From NCBI GenBank assembly GCA_018662365.1, contig JABJGH010000009.1, positions 16,713-80,712 on the forward strand: a stretch of DNA of 64,000 nucleotides, in the 5' to 3' direction. The stretch comes from Chloroflexota bacterium (GTDB lineage: Bacteria; Chloroflexota; Anaerolineae; Anaerolineales; UBA11579). This document shows positions 43,783-52,426 of the stretch, piece by piece. The translations under genes and the position numbers were made by a program. Under the pieces are notes generated by a model that was given only the letters and a program-made list of their open reading frames with translations, made no database searches and was not told the DNA's origin. Every line of letters starts with the position of its first letter. The stretch's first letter is position 1.

Positions 43783-46700
43783 ATGGCGAAGATTGCTTTG
43801 CGCGTCTACAACAACGAAATTAGTGACCTGGTAGATCATGGTCAATTAGATGAGGCTATCGCTCATTGTCGACATATCCTGGAGCAATTCCCCAGGTACA
43901 TTGAAACCTATCGGCTATTTGGTAAGTCCTACCTTGAAGGGAATCAATATGGCGATGCTGCTGACATTTTACAACGAGTAATCTCCTCTGTCCCAGATGA
44001 TTTTGTCTCTCAAATAGGTATGAGCATCATTCGTGAGGATGAGGGCGACCTAGATGCAGCAATTTATCATATGGAAAGAACCTTTGAAGCACAGCCTTCC
44101 AACCAAGCTATTCAAGAAGAATTGCGACGACTTTATGGAAGAAGAGATGGTGTTGAGCCCGCAAAAATACGCTTAACCCGTGGTGCCTTAGCACGAATGT
44201 ATGCCCACGGTAATTTATTTGAGCAGGCAGTGGCAGAACTATCTGCAGCATTAAGTGATGATCCATCTCGTTTAGACCTTAGTGTCCTCCTTGCAGAAAT
44301 GTATTTCAAAATGGATAAGCATGTTGAAGCCGCTGATTTGTGCATTAATATTCTAGAAAAATTACCGAACAACTTATCTGCAAATCGAATTTTATTTTTT
44401 ATTCTCAGCCAATCTAATCGATTAGAAGAATCTGATATCTATAAACAAATTTGGATATCTTTGGACCCCTATGTAGAATTTCTCGAGGATGGAAGTTCTG
44501 ACCTAAGTCAGGTAGCAGATAACGCTGTAACTATTGAGAAGCTACCATGGGATCCGGAACTATATGCAGAACAACAAAAAGATCAACCCGATTGGGTATC
44601 GTCTTTGGGTGTTTCTGTAGAAAAAGATGAGGATTCTGCAGATAAAAATTGGATCTTTTCTCCTGAACAGGCTGAAAAAAGTATTGAAGATACCGCGCCA
44701 GTAAAAGTAAATGATCTAGGAGACGACCCCCTCTTCACGGAATCAGATGAGACCGATGATGAGGTTTTGGCTTGGATAGGTTCCGATTCTGAGGATTCAA
44801 TAGAAGATCAGTCAACTGATGATGCCGACGGTGAAATTCCAGATTGGATCTTAGAAGGGGTTGTGGAATCTGAAGAGGGTGAGGGTGATTCAGTAGGGGA
44901 TGATTTCCCCGATATGATGAAAGACTTTGCATTAGCCCAGGAACTTGAAGAAGTTACTCCTGAAGAAATTGCCGATGAGCCATTTTTGGTTGAATCTGTA
45001 GATTCCGAGGATCCCGAAATTTCTGAGGAAGCAAATAAAATATTTTCAGCTCCGGACTTGGGCTCAGATTTTGATTCCTTAGATGATTTGGATATCCCCG
45101 AGAACATTACAGATGACTGGATTAAAGAGTTAGAGGGGTCTGATCAAATCTCTGAAGATGAGTTAGATGAAAATAGCGGGGAGTTTAAAGAAGCCGATAC
45201 AATACGATTTAATCCTGACGTTCCCAAAGATACACCAGATTGGTTGAAGGAACTTTCTGAAACAGGCCAGCATATAAGTGAAGAGAAAGAAGAAATACCA
45301 GATTGGTTGAAAGATACCGGTGAGCTAACAGATACTGAAAAAGGTGAAACTGATGATATCCCCAGTTGGTTAAACGATCTTGCGGATATCGAATCTATTG
45401 CAGAACAGGAAGCAAAAGAGCAACCTTCTATGGTGGATCAAGAAGATCAAGATTCAGATGCCACACAAGAGGGTGATGAAGCAGATTGGCTCAAAACGTT
45501 AAGTGCTTTAGAATCTGTGGACGAAGATTTACCAACGCCACCACATTCTGCTCTTGAGAATAAAAAAGATGATTCTGATGAAGACAATGCACTTGCCTGG
45601 TTAGAATCTCTGGGGGCAGAGGATGAAAATTCGGCAGAATCACCTTTAGAAAAAGAGTTGGAATTAGATCAAACCGATTCCGATGATGTTGAGGAAATTG
45701 AAACAATTAACCAGGATGATGCAGTCGAATGGTTAGAAAATTTAGGTGCAAATAAAGGGCTGGATGTGGGGGATTCAATTGCTGAATTGCCAAATCAAGA
45801 ACCCATTCCAGATATTGGTGCTGAGTCGGGCGATCCAAACGAGATGGATGACTGGTTGAATTCCTTATTAGATGATGTGCCCGCAAATCAGATCAATACT
45901 GAAGATGATGACGAATGGATGGAAACTATTGCAGATTTAACGCCCGAGGCAGACCCTCAAAAGCCTCCGGGAGATACGGATTGGTTAAAAGAGTTAGATG
46001 AGGCGGCAGTCCCAAAAAATTCAGAAGATGAATCGGATAAAGAGACCACGAATGAGGAAGATTCCCAAGATTCCACCTTGGAAGAAGAGTTGGTTGTTTC
46101 TCAATCGGAAAATGAAACTAACTTTGAAGGCGAGGGTGATGGGGTAGAAGAGAAATTATCTGATGATTTTCTAGATATTGAAGAAAAAGATCTTCCAACC
46201 GAAATGACCGGCGCTTTCACCTCAGCCCCACAAGAATTTTCAATTGAAGATGCACCTACCGAACCGCTTGATCTTGCCAATGTGCCAGATTGGATGAATG
46301 AGATTGTTGAAGAAGAAAAATCTATAAATGAACCAGTCGGTGAAACCAAAAGTGAATCTGATGCCGACACCTCGATTGACTGGTTGACCAATGAAGAAAC
46401 AGTAGAGGAAGAATCCTCGATGTCAGTTCCAGACAAACCAGAGGAGCCTGAAGAAGATTTAGCAGGAGATTGGATTCCTGAAAGTGAATCTGGAATATCA
46501 GATCCAACACCGGAACCGGCCCTTGAAAAACCTACTCCTAAACCGAAAGTAGCAAAACTGGCTTCTACAGAACTGCTAACTGAAATTAAGTCAGCCCTTT
46601 CTCAGGGAGATGTTCAAGATGCAGTCGGTGGATATAAAAAATTGATCAAGAAGGGAGCGGGGATCGAAGAAGTGGTAGAAAACATTAACAATGCACTTAG

Positions 46701-46815
46701 AAAATTCCCTCTTGATGTAAATCTTTGGCAGATATTAGGTGACGCCTTTATGAAACAAGATCGATTACAAGAGGCATTAGATGCCTACACCAAAGCCGAA
46801 GATTTGCTTCGTTAA
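43783..46815 (+). CDS. TPR protein with long acidic repeat region carrying W-L motifs
   Basis: 1010 residues, predicted cytoplasmic. Residues 1-230 are TPR units (QLDEAIAHCRHILEQFPRY, DLDAAIYHMERTFEAQPSN and others). Residues about 240-910 are acidic and low in complexity, with about 16 copies of a short motif in which one or two acidic residues precede Trp and then Leu/Ile/Met (PDWLKELSE, IPDWLKDTGE, IPSWLNDLAD, EADWLKTLSA, ALAWLESLGA, VEWLENLGA, MDDWLNSLLD). Residues about 925-1010 are again TPR-like (LQEALDAYTKAEDLLR). It is monocistronic, with AAGGAG before the start. Function unknown; the layout suggests a multivalent scaffold. Such repeats in TPR proteins are common in Anaerolineae, by my recollection. 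Confidence 0.8.
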   Translation: MAKIALRVYNNEISDLVDHGQLDEAIAHCRHILEQFPRYIETYRLFGKSYLEGNQYGDAADILQRVISSVPDDFVSQIGMSIIREDEGDLDAAIYHMERTFEAQPSNQAIQEELRRLYGRRDGVEPAKIRLTRGALARMYAHGNLFEQAVAELSAALSDDPSRLDLSVLLAEMYFKMDKHVEAADLCINILEKLPNNLSANRILFFILSQSNRLEESDIYKQIWISLDPYVEFLEDGSSDLSQVADNAVTIEKLPWDPELYAEQQKDQPDWVSSLGVSVEKDEDSADKNWIFSPEQAEKSIEDTAPVKVNDLGDDPLFTESDETDDEVLAWIGSDSEDSIEDQSTDDADGEIPDWILEGVVESEEGEGDSVGDDFPDMMKDFALAQELEEVTPEEIADEPFLVESVDSEDPEISEEANKIFSAPDLGSDFDSLDDLDIPENITDDWIKELEGSDQISEDELDENSGEFKEADTIRFNPDVPKDTPDWLKELSETGQHISEEKEEIPDWLKDTGELTDTEKGETDDIPSWLNDLADIESIAEQEAKEQPSMVDQEDQDSDATQEGDEADWLKTLSALESVDEDLPTPPHSALENKKDDSDEDNALAWLESLGAEDENSAESPLEKELELDQTDSDDVEEIETINQDDAVEWLENLGANKGLDVGDSIAELPNQEPIPDIGAESGDPNEMDDWLNSLLDDVPANQINTEDDDEWMETIADLTPEADPQKPPGDTDWLKELDEAAVPKNSEDESDKETTNEEDSQDSTLEEELVVSQSENETNFEGEGDGVEEKLSDDFLDIEEKDLPTEMTGAFTSAPQEFSIEDAPTEPLDLANVPDWMNEIVEEEKSINEPVGETKSESDADTSIDWLTNEETVEEESSMSVPDKPEEPEEDLAGDWIPESESGISDPTPEPALEKPTPKPKVAKLASTELLTEIKSALSQGDVQDAVGGYKKLIKKGAGIEEVVENINNALRKFPLDVNLWQILGDAFMKQDRLQEALDAYTKAEDLLR

Positions 46816-46854
46816 GAAACGCATGAATTAAATTGCTCGGATATTTTGGAAGTT

Positions 46855-46883
46855 TTGAGTTGTTTGTTCTAGTCAGGTATAAT
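46855..46883 (+). promoter_or_regulatory. Promoter of ndk
   Basis: TTGAGT (46855-46860) and TATAAT (46878-46883) are 17 bases apart; the transcript would start near 46890. Confidence 0.75.
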
Positions 46884-46903
46884 ATATCGCTGTGAAAATC
46901 CCT

Positions 46904-46929
46904 ATTCGGGGTCTTTCAGGACCCCGAAT
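46904..46929 (+). promoter_or_regulatory. 5'-leader hairpin of ndk
   Basis: A perfect 10-bp stem (ATTCGGGGTC with GACCCCGAAT) and 6-base loop lies just after the predicted transcription start and 19 bases before the GGAGG ribosome site of ndk. There is no T run, so it is not a terminator. It may stabilise the 5' end of the mRNA or be a regulatory site. Confidence 0.6.
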
Positions 46930-46958
46930 TCTTATTTAAAAATGATTTGGAGGAAAGT

Positions 46959-47408
46959 GTGGAAAAAACTTTTGTTTTTGTAAAACCCGATGGAGTGCAA
47001 CGTGGATTGGTTGGAGAAATAATGGCTCGGTTAGAACGAAGAGGACTTCGTTTGGTAGCCAGCAAATTTATGGCAGTAAGTCAAGAATTGGCAGGTCAAC
47101 ATTATGCTATTCATCAGGGAAAGCCTTTTTATGAGGGCTTATTAGAATATGTCACATCTGCCCCCGTTATGGCAATGGTTTGGGAAGGCCCCAACGCGGT
47201 CGCAGCTGTTAGACAAACGATGGGTGCAACAAAACCCACCGAAGCCGCACCTGGATCAGTCCGTCATGACTTTGGATTAGAAATTGGCCGTAATATTACC
47301 CATGCATCAGATTCTGTCGAAAATGCCCAAAAAGAAATTGAAATGTGGTTTACAGCAGAGGAAATAATTGATTGGAATCGAGATATTGATACTTGGGTTT
47401 TTGAATAA
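46959..47408 (+). CDS. ndk: Nucleoside diphosphate kinase (GTG start)
   Basis: 149 residues from GTG at 46959. GGAGG (46949-46953) is 5 bases upstream, which rules out the in-frame TTG at 46947 that overlaps the ribosome site. FVFVKPDGVQRGLVGEI begins the protein and NITHASDS holds the phosphorylated His115; KPTEAAPGSVRHDFG is the nucleotide-binding Kpn-side loop. It transfers gamma-phosphate between nucleoside triphosphates and diphosphates. Monocistronic, bounded by its own promoter and a strong terminator. Confidence 0.97.
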   Translation: MEKTFVFVKPDGVQRGLVGEIMARLERRGLRLVASKFMAVSQELAGQHYAIHQGKPFYEGLLEYVTSAPVMAMVWEGPNAVAAVRQTMGATKPTEAAPGSVRHDFGLEIGRNITHASDSVENAQKEIEMWFTAEEIIDWNRDIDTWVFE

Positions 47409-47422
47409 ATTTCTAACTTAAT

Positions 47423-47458
47423 AAAAAAAATCCCACAATGCTGTGGGATTTTTTTTAT
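47423..47458. terminator. Bidirectional terminator between ndk and rsfS
   Basis: A TCCCACA stem (47431-47437 with 47442-47448) is flanked by a run of A on the left and T on the right, so it works for both converging genes. Confidence 0.92.
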
Positions 47459-47476
47459 TTAATTAAATTTAGGCTG

Positions 47477-47821
47477 TTACTGCACATGCAATAATATTTT
47501 TCCCTCTGCCCACAGGTCCTCAAGCGCATAATTTATTCTTTGGTCTTCCGAAAAAACATGTAAGATCACATCCCCATAATCTGCCAAAAGCCATCCATCA
47601 ATTGGTTGTCCTTCGATCTTTGTTTTAATTTTATGTTCTACCCTAACCTTATCTAGTACAGCTTTCATCAAAGCTTTCAGCATGCGACCACTGGTGCCCG
47701 AACAGATTACAAAATAATCTGTAAATGGCGTGACTCCGTTTAAGTCCATTAAAGTAATGTTTTCCCCTTTCGTTTCTTCTAAAGCCTCAATTATTGTATG
47801 AGCTACATTTATCGCGTCCAG
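47477..47821 (-). CDS. rsfS: Ribosomal silencing factor RsfS with apparent CTG start
   Basis: 114 residues if translation starts at the CTG at 47821. The first ATG (47749) would give 90 residues and cut off a conserved part, since the codons before it encode INVAHTIIEALEETKGENITL, which aligns with the normal RsfS N-terminus. Upstream of the CTG there is only one more codon before a TGA. GAGG lies 6 bases before the CTG. DYFVICSGTSGRM, GWLLADYGDVILHVF and the YALEDLWA tail are the family landmarks. RsfS binds uL14 and blocks subunit joining in starvation. Confidence 0.85.
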   Translation of the reverse strand: MDAINVAHTIIEALEETKGENITLMDLNGVTPFTDYFVICSGTSGRMLKALMKAVLDKVRVEHKIKTKIEGQPIDGWLLADYGDVILHVFSEDQRINYALEDLWAEGKILLHVQ

Positions 47822-47885
47822 ATCTCACCTCTTAAATTTCAATGTTTAAACATTCGTCTTTGCTTTTTTTTAGGGGCTAAGTTTA

Positions 47886-48467
47886 TCATGAACCCAAGTT
47901 TGCTGTGAAAAGCTTTTTGTAAATGGCACCTTTTGGGCTGAGCTTACTTTGGTACAAGGAAATAGAATTTATTTTTGCCGCCCCTATAAATCCAAATTTT
48001 TGCTTTCGAAATATATTGCTTGCCGTGCGAATTTCTTGTATTGTGGCATTCCGCGAAACCCTTCCCATAGTGAGGTGAGGATTAAATTTCCGTTGGTCTG
48101 GAGAATACCCCATCTTAGAAGTCTCAATCTCAGTCCGCGCCTGTAACTTAAATAATTCTTCAGGTGCTTTGATTCCTACCCAAATCACCCTCGGTCTGGT
48201 CACGTTAGGAAATATACCAAACCCCCCAGCGGTAATATCCAAAGGCTTAGAATTCGATGCGGCTTTTTGGATGATCTCATTGATCATCGGGATATTATTT
48301 TCAGAAACATCTCCTAAAAATTTTAAAGTGATATGAATATTAGGAATTGGCACCCATCGAATTGGAAGCCCTTTTAATTCTTCAAATAAATGATCATGTA
48401 CGGTTTGTAAACTTTTTTGAAGTTCGGCCGGTAATTCAATTGCAATGAATGATCTAATAGCTGCCAT
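47886..48467 (-). CDS. thpR: RNA 2',3'-cyclic phosphodiesterase
   Basis: 193 residues starting at the ATG at 48467 (MAAIRSFIAIELPAEL); a TTG two codons upstream is less likely. Two HxTx motifs, HITLKFLGD and HLTMGR, are those of the LigT/ThpR family of the 2H superfamily. It hydrolyses 2',3'-cyclic phosphate ends of RNA and can join tRNA halves in vitro. Transcribed toward rsfS with a gap of about 65 bases, so the two may share a transcript. Confidence 0.93.
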   Translation of the reverse strand: MAAIRSFIAIELPAELQKSLQTVHDHLFEELKGLPIRWVPIPNIHITLKFLGDVSENNIPMINEIIQKAASNSKPLDITAGGFGIFPNVTRPRVIWVGIKAPEELFKLQARTEIETSKMGYSPDQRKFNPHLTMGRVSRNATIQEIRTASNIFRKQKFGFIGAAKINSISLYQSKLSPKGAIYKKLFTANLGS

Positions 48468-48473
48468 TAGCAA

Positions 48474-49220
48474 ATCCCCAATTTGTACTGATTATTAGTG
48501 CTTTTACGAACTGAACTAAAAAACATATTTTTTCTCATAGTTTTTGATTTCAAAAATTTAATTATTTGCGGATTATTTCTGTTACTAAACTAGAGTAAAT
48601 AAAACTACTATAGCAAGTGATTATTATGAGTTATTCCCTTTAATTCGAAAAGTTTTTTATATCAAAAACCCTTAACTCAAAATAACATAAATTAAACTCA
48701 AATGCAAGCATAATGCTTTCAAGTAAGCAAACTATTATTAATTTCCACATGTTATTTTTGTTTATTGAATGAAGAAAATATTATTTATCAATTTCTAATA
48801 TTGGTTCTTGACTTTTGTCTTGAATTTTTGTATAGTCAAACAGTGTTAAAAATTATCAGCATCAAGGTGAAATTACGAGATGCTGTATTTTTATGGACTT
48901 TACAATAGATAAAAATCTCAAGAATATTATTCGATTAGCAATTTGAGATTCGAGAATCATATTCTCATAAAACGAAAGCTTTTTTACAGATTTTTAAGAT
49001 AATTTTTTGGGTGTTGCTTTAATGCTCAAAAAAGAGTACTCTGTAAAAAGAACTTCAAATGAAATGGTTTATAAACTGCCAACCCTAGCTGATAAATCCT
49101 CTAATTCAGAGGAGACTACAGCACAAATGGCAAATAGACCTTTTTGGGTAAGTTTACTTTCAATTATTACATCTATGTAAGACATAAAAATCAAATTATA
49201 TATAAACGAGGTATGTTTAA
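48474..49220 (+). promoter_or_regulatory. Long leader region of rpoD
   Basis: 747 bases without a convincing gene. TTGACT (48808-48813) and TATAGT (48831-48836) are 17 bases apart, so the transcript would start near 48843 and have a leader of about 380 bases. In the leader are hairpins at 48857-48885 (CAGCATC with GATGCTG), 48914-48950 (AATCTCAA with TTGAGATT) and 48952-48966 (GAGAAT-CAT-ATTCTC). A 52-codon frame at 49022-49180 lacks a good ribosome site, so I do not call it a gene. The part before 48800 is AT-rich and shows nothing I recognise. Confidence 0.55.
48808..48836 (+). promoter_or_regulatory. Sigma-70 type promoter of rpoD
   Basis: TTGACT and TATAGT with a 17-base spacer. Confidence 0.7.
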
Positions 49221-50471
49221 TTGGCTAAAGTAAAAGTAATTAATGACAAATTATTAGATAAGATGGAAAAAATGGGAGACAAGGATTATTCCCCTATCGC
49301 CCGATTGATCGAATTAGGAAAAAAGAAAACCTATGTAACGATCGATGATATTCTAAATTTCTTCCCAGAAGCTGAAAGAGATGTGGATCAACTAGAGGAA
49401 GCATTTGCTGCACTCCTGAGTGCTGCTATCCCATATGTGGATGATGACACAACAATCGAACCCACTGACGAAAACTTGGTGACTGAAAAAGAAGAAGCTG
49501 AGGAAGAAGAACCAAAAACTAATGCGGCACTCGATGAAAATTATTTAGCAAATATTGATACTGATGACATGATTGGCCTTTACTTGAAAGAGGTGGGGCG
49601 AGTTCCTTTGTTGATCGCGGAGCAAGAAGTGCGTTTGGCAAAAAGAATTGAAAAAGGAAGAATTTCTCGGGAAACAATGGCCAAAGATGGCAGAAGTATT
49701 CCGACAGATGCACGATCAGATCATAGAAATAATATTGAAGATGGCTGGGCCGCTCGAGAACATCTCATTACTGCAAATTCTCGTTTGGTGATCAGTGTCG
49801 CTAAAAAGTATATGGGTCGTGGGGTGCCTTTCCAAGATCTAATCCAGGAAGGAAACATAGGACTGATTCGAGCAGCAAAAAAGTTTGATTACCGGCGAGG
49901 GCATAAGTTTAGTACATATGCCACCTGGTGGATCCGACAGGCTGTCACTCGCGCAATTGCCGATCAAGGTCGAACGATTCGTGTGCCAGTTCATATGGGA
50001 GACCAGATCAATAAATTATTGCGCGTCCAACATCAACTTACACAGACATTAGGACGGGACCCATCTGTTGAAGAATTGGCCAGTGCGTTAGATGTACCGC
50101 CAAAGAAAGTTGAGAATATGATACAAGTTGCCCGACGTCCATTATCTTTGGAAACTCCGACAGATGACGAGGAAGATTCAGTTTTGGGTGATTTTATTCA
50201 AGACCGCGAAGCTCCAGCTCCCGATGATTCAGCGACTTATAATTTGTTGCGCGAACATCTAGAAGAAGTTCTAGGGTCCTTGCCTCCGCGAGAGGTGCGA
50301 ATTCTACAACTCCGTTATGGTTTGTTGGATGGCCAAGCATATACCCTCGAAGAAGTTGGGCGAAAAATGGGTGTAACTCGGGAAAGAGTTCGCCAAATCG
50401 AAGCCCAAGCTTTAAGCAGGTTACGACATCCTGTAATCCGTCGTAAACTTAGAGAGTATCTCGGCGAATAA
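49221..50471 (+). CDS. rpoD: Primary RNA polymerase sigma factor (RpoD/SigA), TTG start
   Basis: 416 residues. The codon just before TTG at 49221 is TAA, and the next Met codon is at 49263, so TTG is the best start, with GAGG at 49208-49211. Residues 1-110 are region 1.1-like and acidic; DMIGLYLKEVGRVPLL is region 1.2; region 2 has HLITANSRLVISVAKKYMGRG, FQDLIQEGNIGLIRA, and FSTYATWWIRQAVTRAI (region 2.3-2.4). Region 3 and region 4 (LPPREVRILQLRYGL, TLEEVGRKMGVTRERVRQIE) follow. Housekeeping sigma-70 group 1 is likely; a second group 2 sigma elsewhere cannot be excluded. Confidence 0.95.
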   Translation: MAKVKVINDKLLDKMEKMGDKDYSPIARLIELGKKKTYVTIDDILNFFPEAERDVDQLEEAFAALLSAAIPYVDDDTTIEPTDENLVTEKEEAEEEEPKTNAALDENYLANIDTDDMIGLYLKEVGRVPLLIAEQEVRLAKRIEKGRISRETMAKDGRSIPTDARSDHRNNIEDGWAAREHLITANSRLVISVAKKYMGRGVPFQDLIQEGNIGLIRAAKKFDYRRGHKFSTYATWWIRQAVTRAIADQGRTIRVPVHMGDQINKLLRVQHQLTQTLGRDPSVEELASALDVPPKKVENMIQVARRPLSLETPTDDEEDSVLGDFIQDREAPAPDDSATYNLLREHLEEVLGSLPPREVRILQLRYGLLDGQAYTLEEVGRKMGVTRERVRQIEAQALSRLRHPVIRRKLREYLGE

Positions 50472-50487
50472 TTTTTTAAAATTTACT

Positions 50488-50524
50488 AAACAGTTGAGGA
50501 AAGGCTCCCTTTCCTCAACTGTTT
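50488..50524 (+). terminator. Terminator after rpoD
   Basis: A perfect 16-bp stem (50488-50503 with 50509-50524) and 5-base loop; it ends in GTTTGTTT. Confidence 0.88.
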
Positions 50525-50532
50525 GTTTAAAC

Positions 50533-50562
50533 AAAAAATGCCTGAAAACTCAGGCATTTTTT
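50533..50562. terminator. Bidirectional terminator between rpoD and MFS gene
   Basis: An AATGCCTGA stem (with TCAGGCATT, loop AAAC) flanked by A on one side and T on the other, so it also ends the minus-strand MFS transcript. Confidence 0.88.
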
Positions 50563-50576
50563 CATTAAAGTAATTT

Positions 50577-51767
50577 CTAAACGGGGACAGATTTTGTGAC
50601 CTGATTTTTTCCCAAATATACTAAACATAAAAAATATACTCCCAGCATCACTCCACCGCCGATAATATAAGGCAAATTGATCTGGACGTCAAAAAGTATC
50701 CCTGCGAGCATTGGACCAAATATTCTTCCTAAGCTCATAAATGAATTATTCATCCCCATTGCGATTCCCTGCCCAACCTCTGCGTTTTTTGATGTTAAGG
50801 AGGTTACAGCGGGTCTGATCAATGAATTGCTGAATACAAAGAGTCCGGTGTAAATGGCAATTGTTAGAAAATCGGTCGCAAATAACATGAGGATGAAACC
50901 AATTGCGCTTCCAAAAACAGTCACTTTAATAATCTTTTCTTCACCCCATTTTTTACTCAATGGCCCAGTTAAAGCTCCTTGAGCTAATGCAGAAACTACG
51001 CCCACTACGGTCAATAATGATCCCACCTCTCTTGGCCCAAAATCAAATCTATGGGCAGCGTATAGGCCAAACACCCCCTCAAAATTAGTTAATCCAAAAC
51101 TTACGAAGAACGCAAGAATTAGCAAGAAACTCAAAGGGCCAAATAGTGATTGCCACATTAACTTGAACTCAGAGGCCATATTTATTTTGGAGGATTCACT
51201 TCGATTTTCTTTGCTCAATGATTCTGGTAGTAATAAATATACAAATATTAATGCTAACAGGGATAATCCAGCCGCGATGAAAAATGGCAGGGATAATGAA
51301 TCCTCCGCCAACCAACCGCCGATACCAGGGCCGATCACCATCCCTACACCCATGGCTGCACCCATCATACCCATGCCACCGCCGCGATTCTCCTCATCGG
51401 TACTATCCCCAATGAAGGCCATTGCTGTAGGCATTGTTGCCGATGAAAGGATACCTGCCAACGCTCGGGCGAAAAATAGCATCCATAATTTTGTGGCTAA
51501 TCCAAATAAAAGCATCGAGATTGCATAGCCAAATACACCAATGAGAATGATCGGTTTTCTGCCGAATCGATCCGAAAGGACTCCCCAAATTGGAGAAAAG
51601 ATGAATTGCATTAATGCAAAAATTGCCATCAAAAACCCTAATGCGCTACCACTTGCCCCAAATTCTTCAATATAAAATGGGAAAATTGGAATTACCAATC
51701 CAAAACCCATCATGACGATTACTAGGGTGAAAAATAAAATACCAATGTTCTTTTTATTGTTTTTCAT
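50577..51767 (-). CDS. MFS transporter, multidrug/tetracycline-efflux type
   Basis: 396 residues, 12 membrane helices. The loop between helices 2 and 3 carries GVLSDRFGRKPIILIG, the MFS motif A, and helix 5 has the antiporter motif C-like GAAMGVGMVIGPGIGGWLAE (in part). It resembles TetA/BMR drug:H+ antiporters. The gene follows the MarR regulator by 28 bases on the same strand, a common arrangement in which the regulator controls the exporter. The substrate is unknown. Confidence 0.92.
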   Translation of the reverse strand: MKNNKKNIGILFFTLVIVMMGFGLVIPIFPFYIEEFGASGSALGFLMAIFALMQFIFSPIWGVLSDRFGRKPIILIGVFGYAISMLLFGLATKLWMLFFARALAGILSSATMPTAMAFIGDSTDEENRGGGMGMMGAAMGVGMVIGPGIGGWLAEDSLSLPFFIAAGLSLLALIFVYLLLPESLSKENRSESSKINMASEFKLMWQSLFGPLSFLLILAFFVSFGLTNFEGVFGLYAAHRFDFGPREVGSLLTVVGVVSALAQGALTGPLSKKWGEEKIIKVTVFGSAIGFILMLFATDFLTIAIYTGLFVFSNSLIRPAVTSLTSKNAEVGQGIAMGMNNSFMSLGRIFGPMLAGILFDVQINLPYIIGGGVMLGVYFLCLVYLGKNQVTKSVPV

Positions 51768-51795
51768 ACTTGTGAGACTCCAATTTGTAGAATAT

Positions 51796-52263
51796 TTATT
51801 CGTTTAGTTCTTCGGCGATTACAGAAAGATAATTTTGCAATGCATTCAGGAAAATTATCTGATCTTCCATTGGGAGACTTTTTGTGAATTTTGATAAGCT
51901 GTTTTTTTTGTGAATTTCAATCTTGTTTAAGGTAGAGACACCAATTTTTGTCAATGCCACCTTCAAACTTCGTTTATCCTCAGGGTCAGTTTGGCGTTCA
52001 ACCAGCCCTCTCTCTTCAAGCCGGTCAATAATTCCAGTGATTGTGGCTGAAACCTGCAATGTTGCTTCGGCGAGCTCGGACATGCTTATTGGGGTTTTCT
52101 TTTGATAAAGTGCTTGCAAAACGACCAGTTGTGGCAGGGTAAGGTTATATTCCTTTAACCTTTTGCTAAGGCGTTTATGCATCACCCAACCAAGCTGAAC
52201 AGTGATCTTTTCAATTTCTTTGGCGGTATGGCTGGCTGTTATTTTCTCGATCTCTTTTTCCAT
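51796..52263 (-). CDS. MarR-family transcriptional regulator
   Basis: 155 residues from the ATG at 52263, which has GGAG 5 bases upstream; the frame is open further but lacks a ribosome site. It shows the MarR winged helix: LTLPQLVVLQALYQKKTPISMSELA (in part), LQVSATITGIIDRLEERGLVERQTDPEDKR (in part; recognition helix and wing, with the DPEDKRS wing tip), and a C-terminal dimerisation helix. It probably represses itself and the MFS exporter by binding the inverted repeat at 52279-52301. Confidence 0.93.
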   Translation of the reverse strand: MEKEIEKITASHTAKEIEKITVQLGWVMHKRLSKRLKEYNLTLPQLVVLQALYQKKTPISMSELAEATLQVSATITGIIDRLEERGLVERQTDPEDKRSLKVALTKIGVSTLNKIEIHKKNSLSKFTKSLPMEDQIIFLNALQNYLSVIAEELNE

Positions 52264-52276
52264 TTTTCTCCAAATA

Positions 52277-52305
52277 AAAATACTTAGTGCCACTAAGTAT
52301 TACAA
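52277..52305 (-). promoter_or_regulatory. MarR-type operator overlapping the regulator promoter
   Basis: A perfect inverted repeat with 11-bp arms and a single central base (AATACTTAGTG-C-CACTAAGTATT, 52279-52301) fills the spacer between a minus-strand -35 TTGTAA (52305-52300) and -10 TATTTT (52282-52277), exactly 17 bases apart. Occupancy by the repressor would block RNA polymerase. Confidence 0.85.
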
Positions 52306-52426
52306 GGGGTAATTATAATTTTTTATTTTAATTTTACAAGTAAATGGGGAGGGAGATTAAATGAATGGCAAATTATTTACGAAATTGATTAAGAATTGAT
52401 GTTATACAAAGGCTTGTCCAAATCAC

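Noticed and set aside
43783..46815. Acidic repeat region as a CRISPR-like or DNA-level tandem repeat
   Set aside because: The repeated unit is a protein motif; the DNA copies differ in codons and spacing, so this is not a DNA repeat array. No CRISPR array is seen anywhere in the window.
46904..46929. The ndk leader hairpin as the terminator of the TPR gene
   Set aside because: It lacks a T run and lies downstream of a good promoter for ndk, so it belongs to the ndk leader.
49022..49180. 52-codon frame in the rpoD leader
   Set aside because: No ribosome site before its ATG and no recognisable protein features; more likely chance in a leader, though a regulatory peptide is not excluded.
49213..49233. 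Seven-codon ATG frame (including its stop) overlapping the rpoD start
   Set aside because: The ATG is only one or two bases from the GAGG element, too close for good initiation; kept only as part of the rpoD leader observation.
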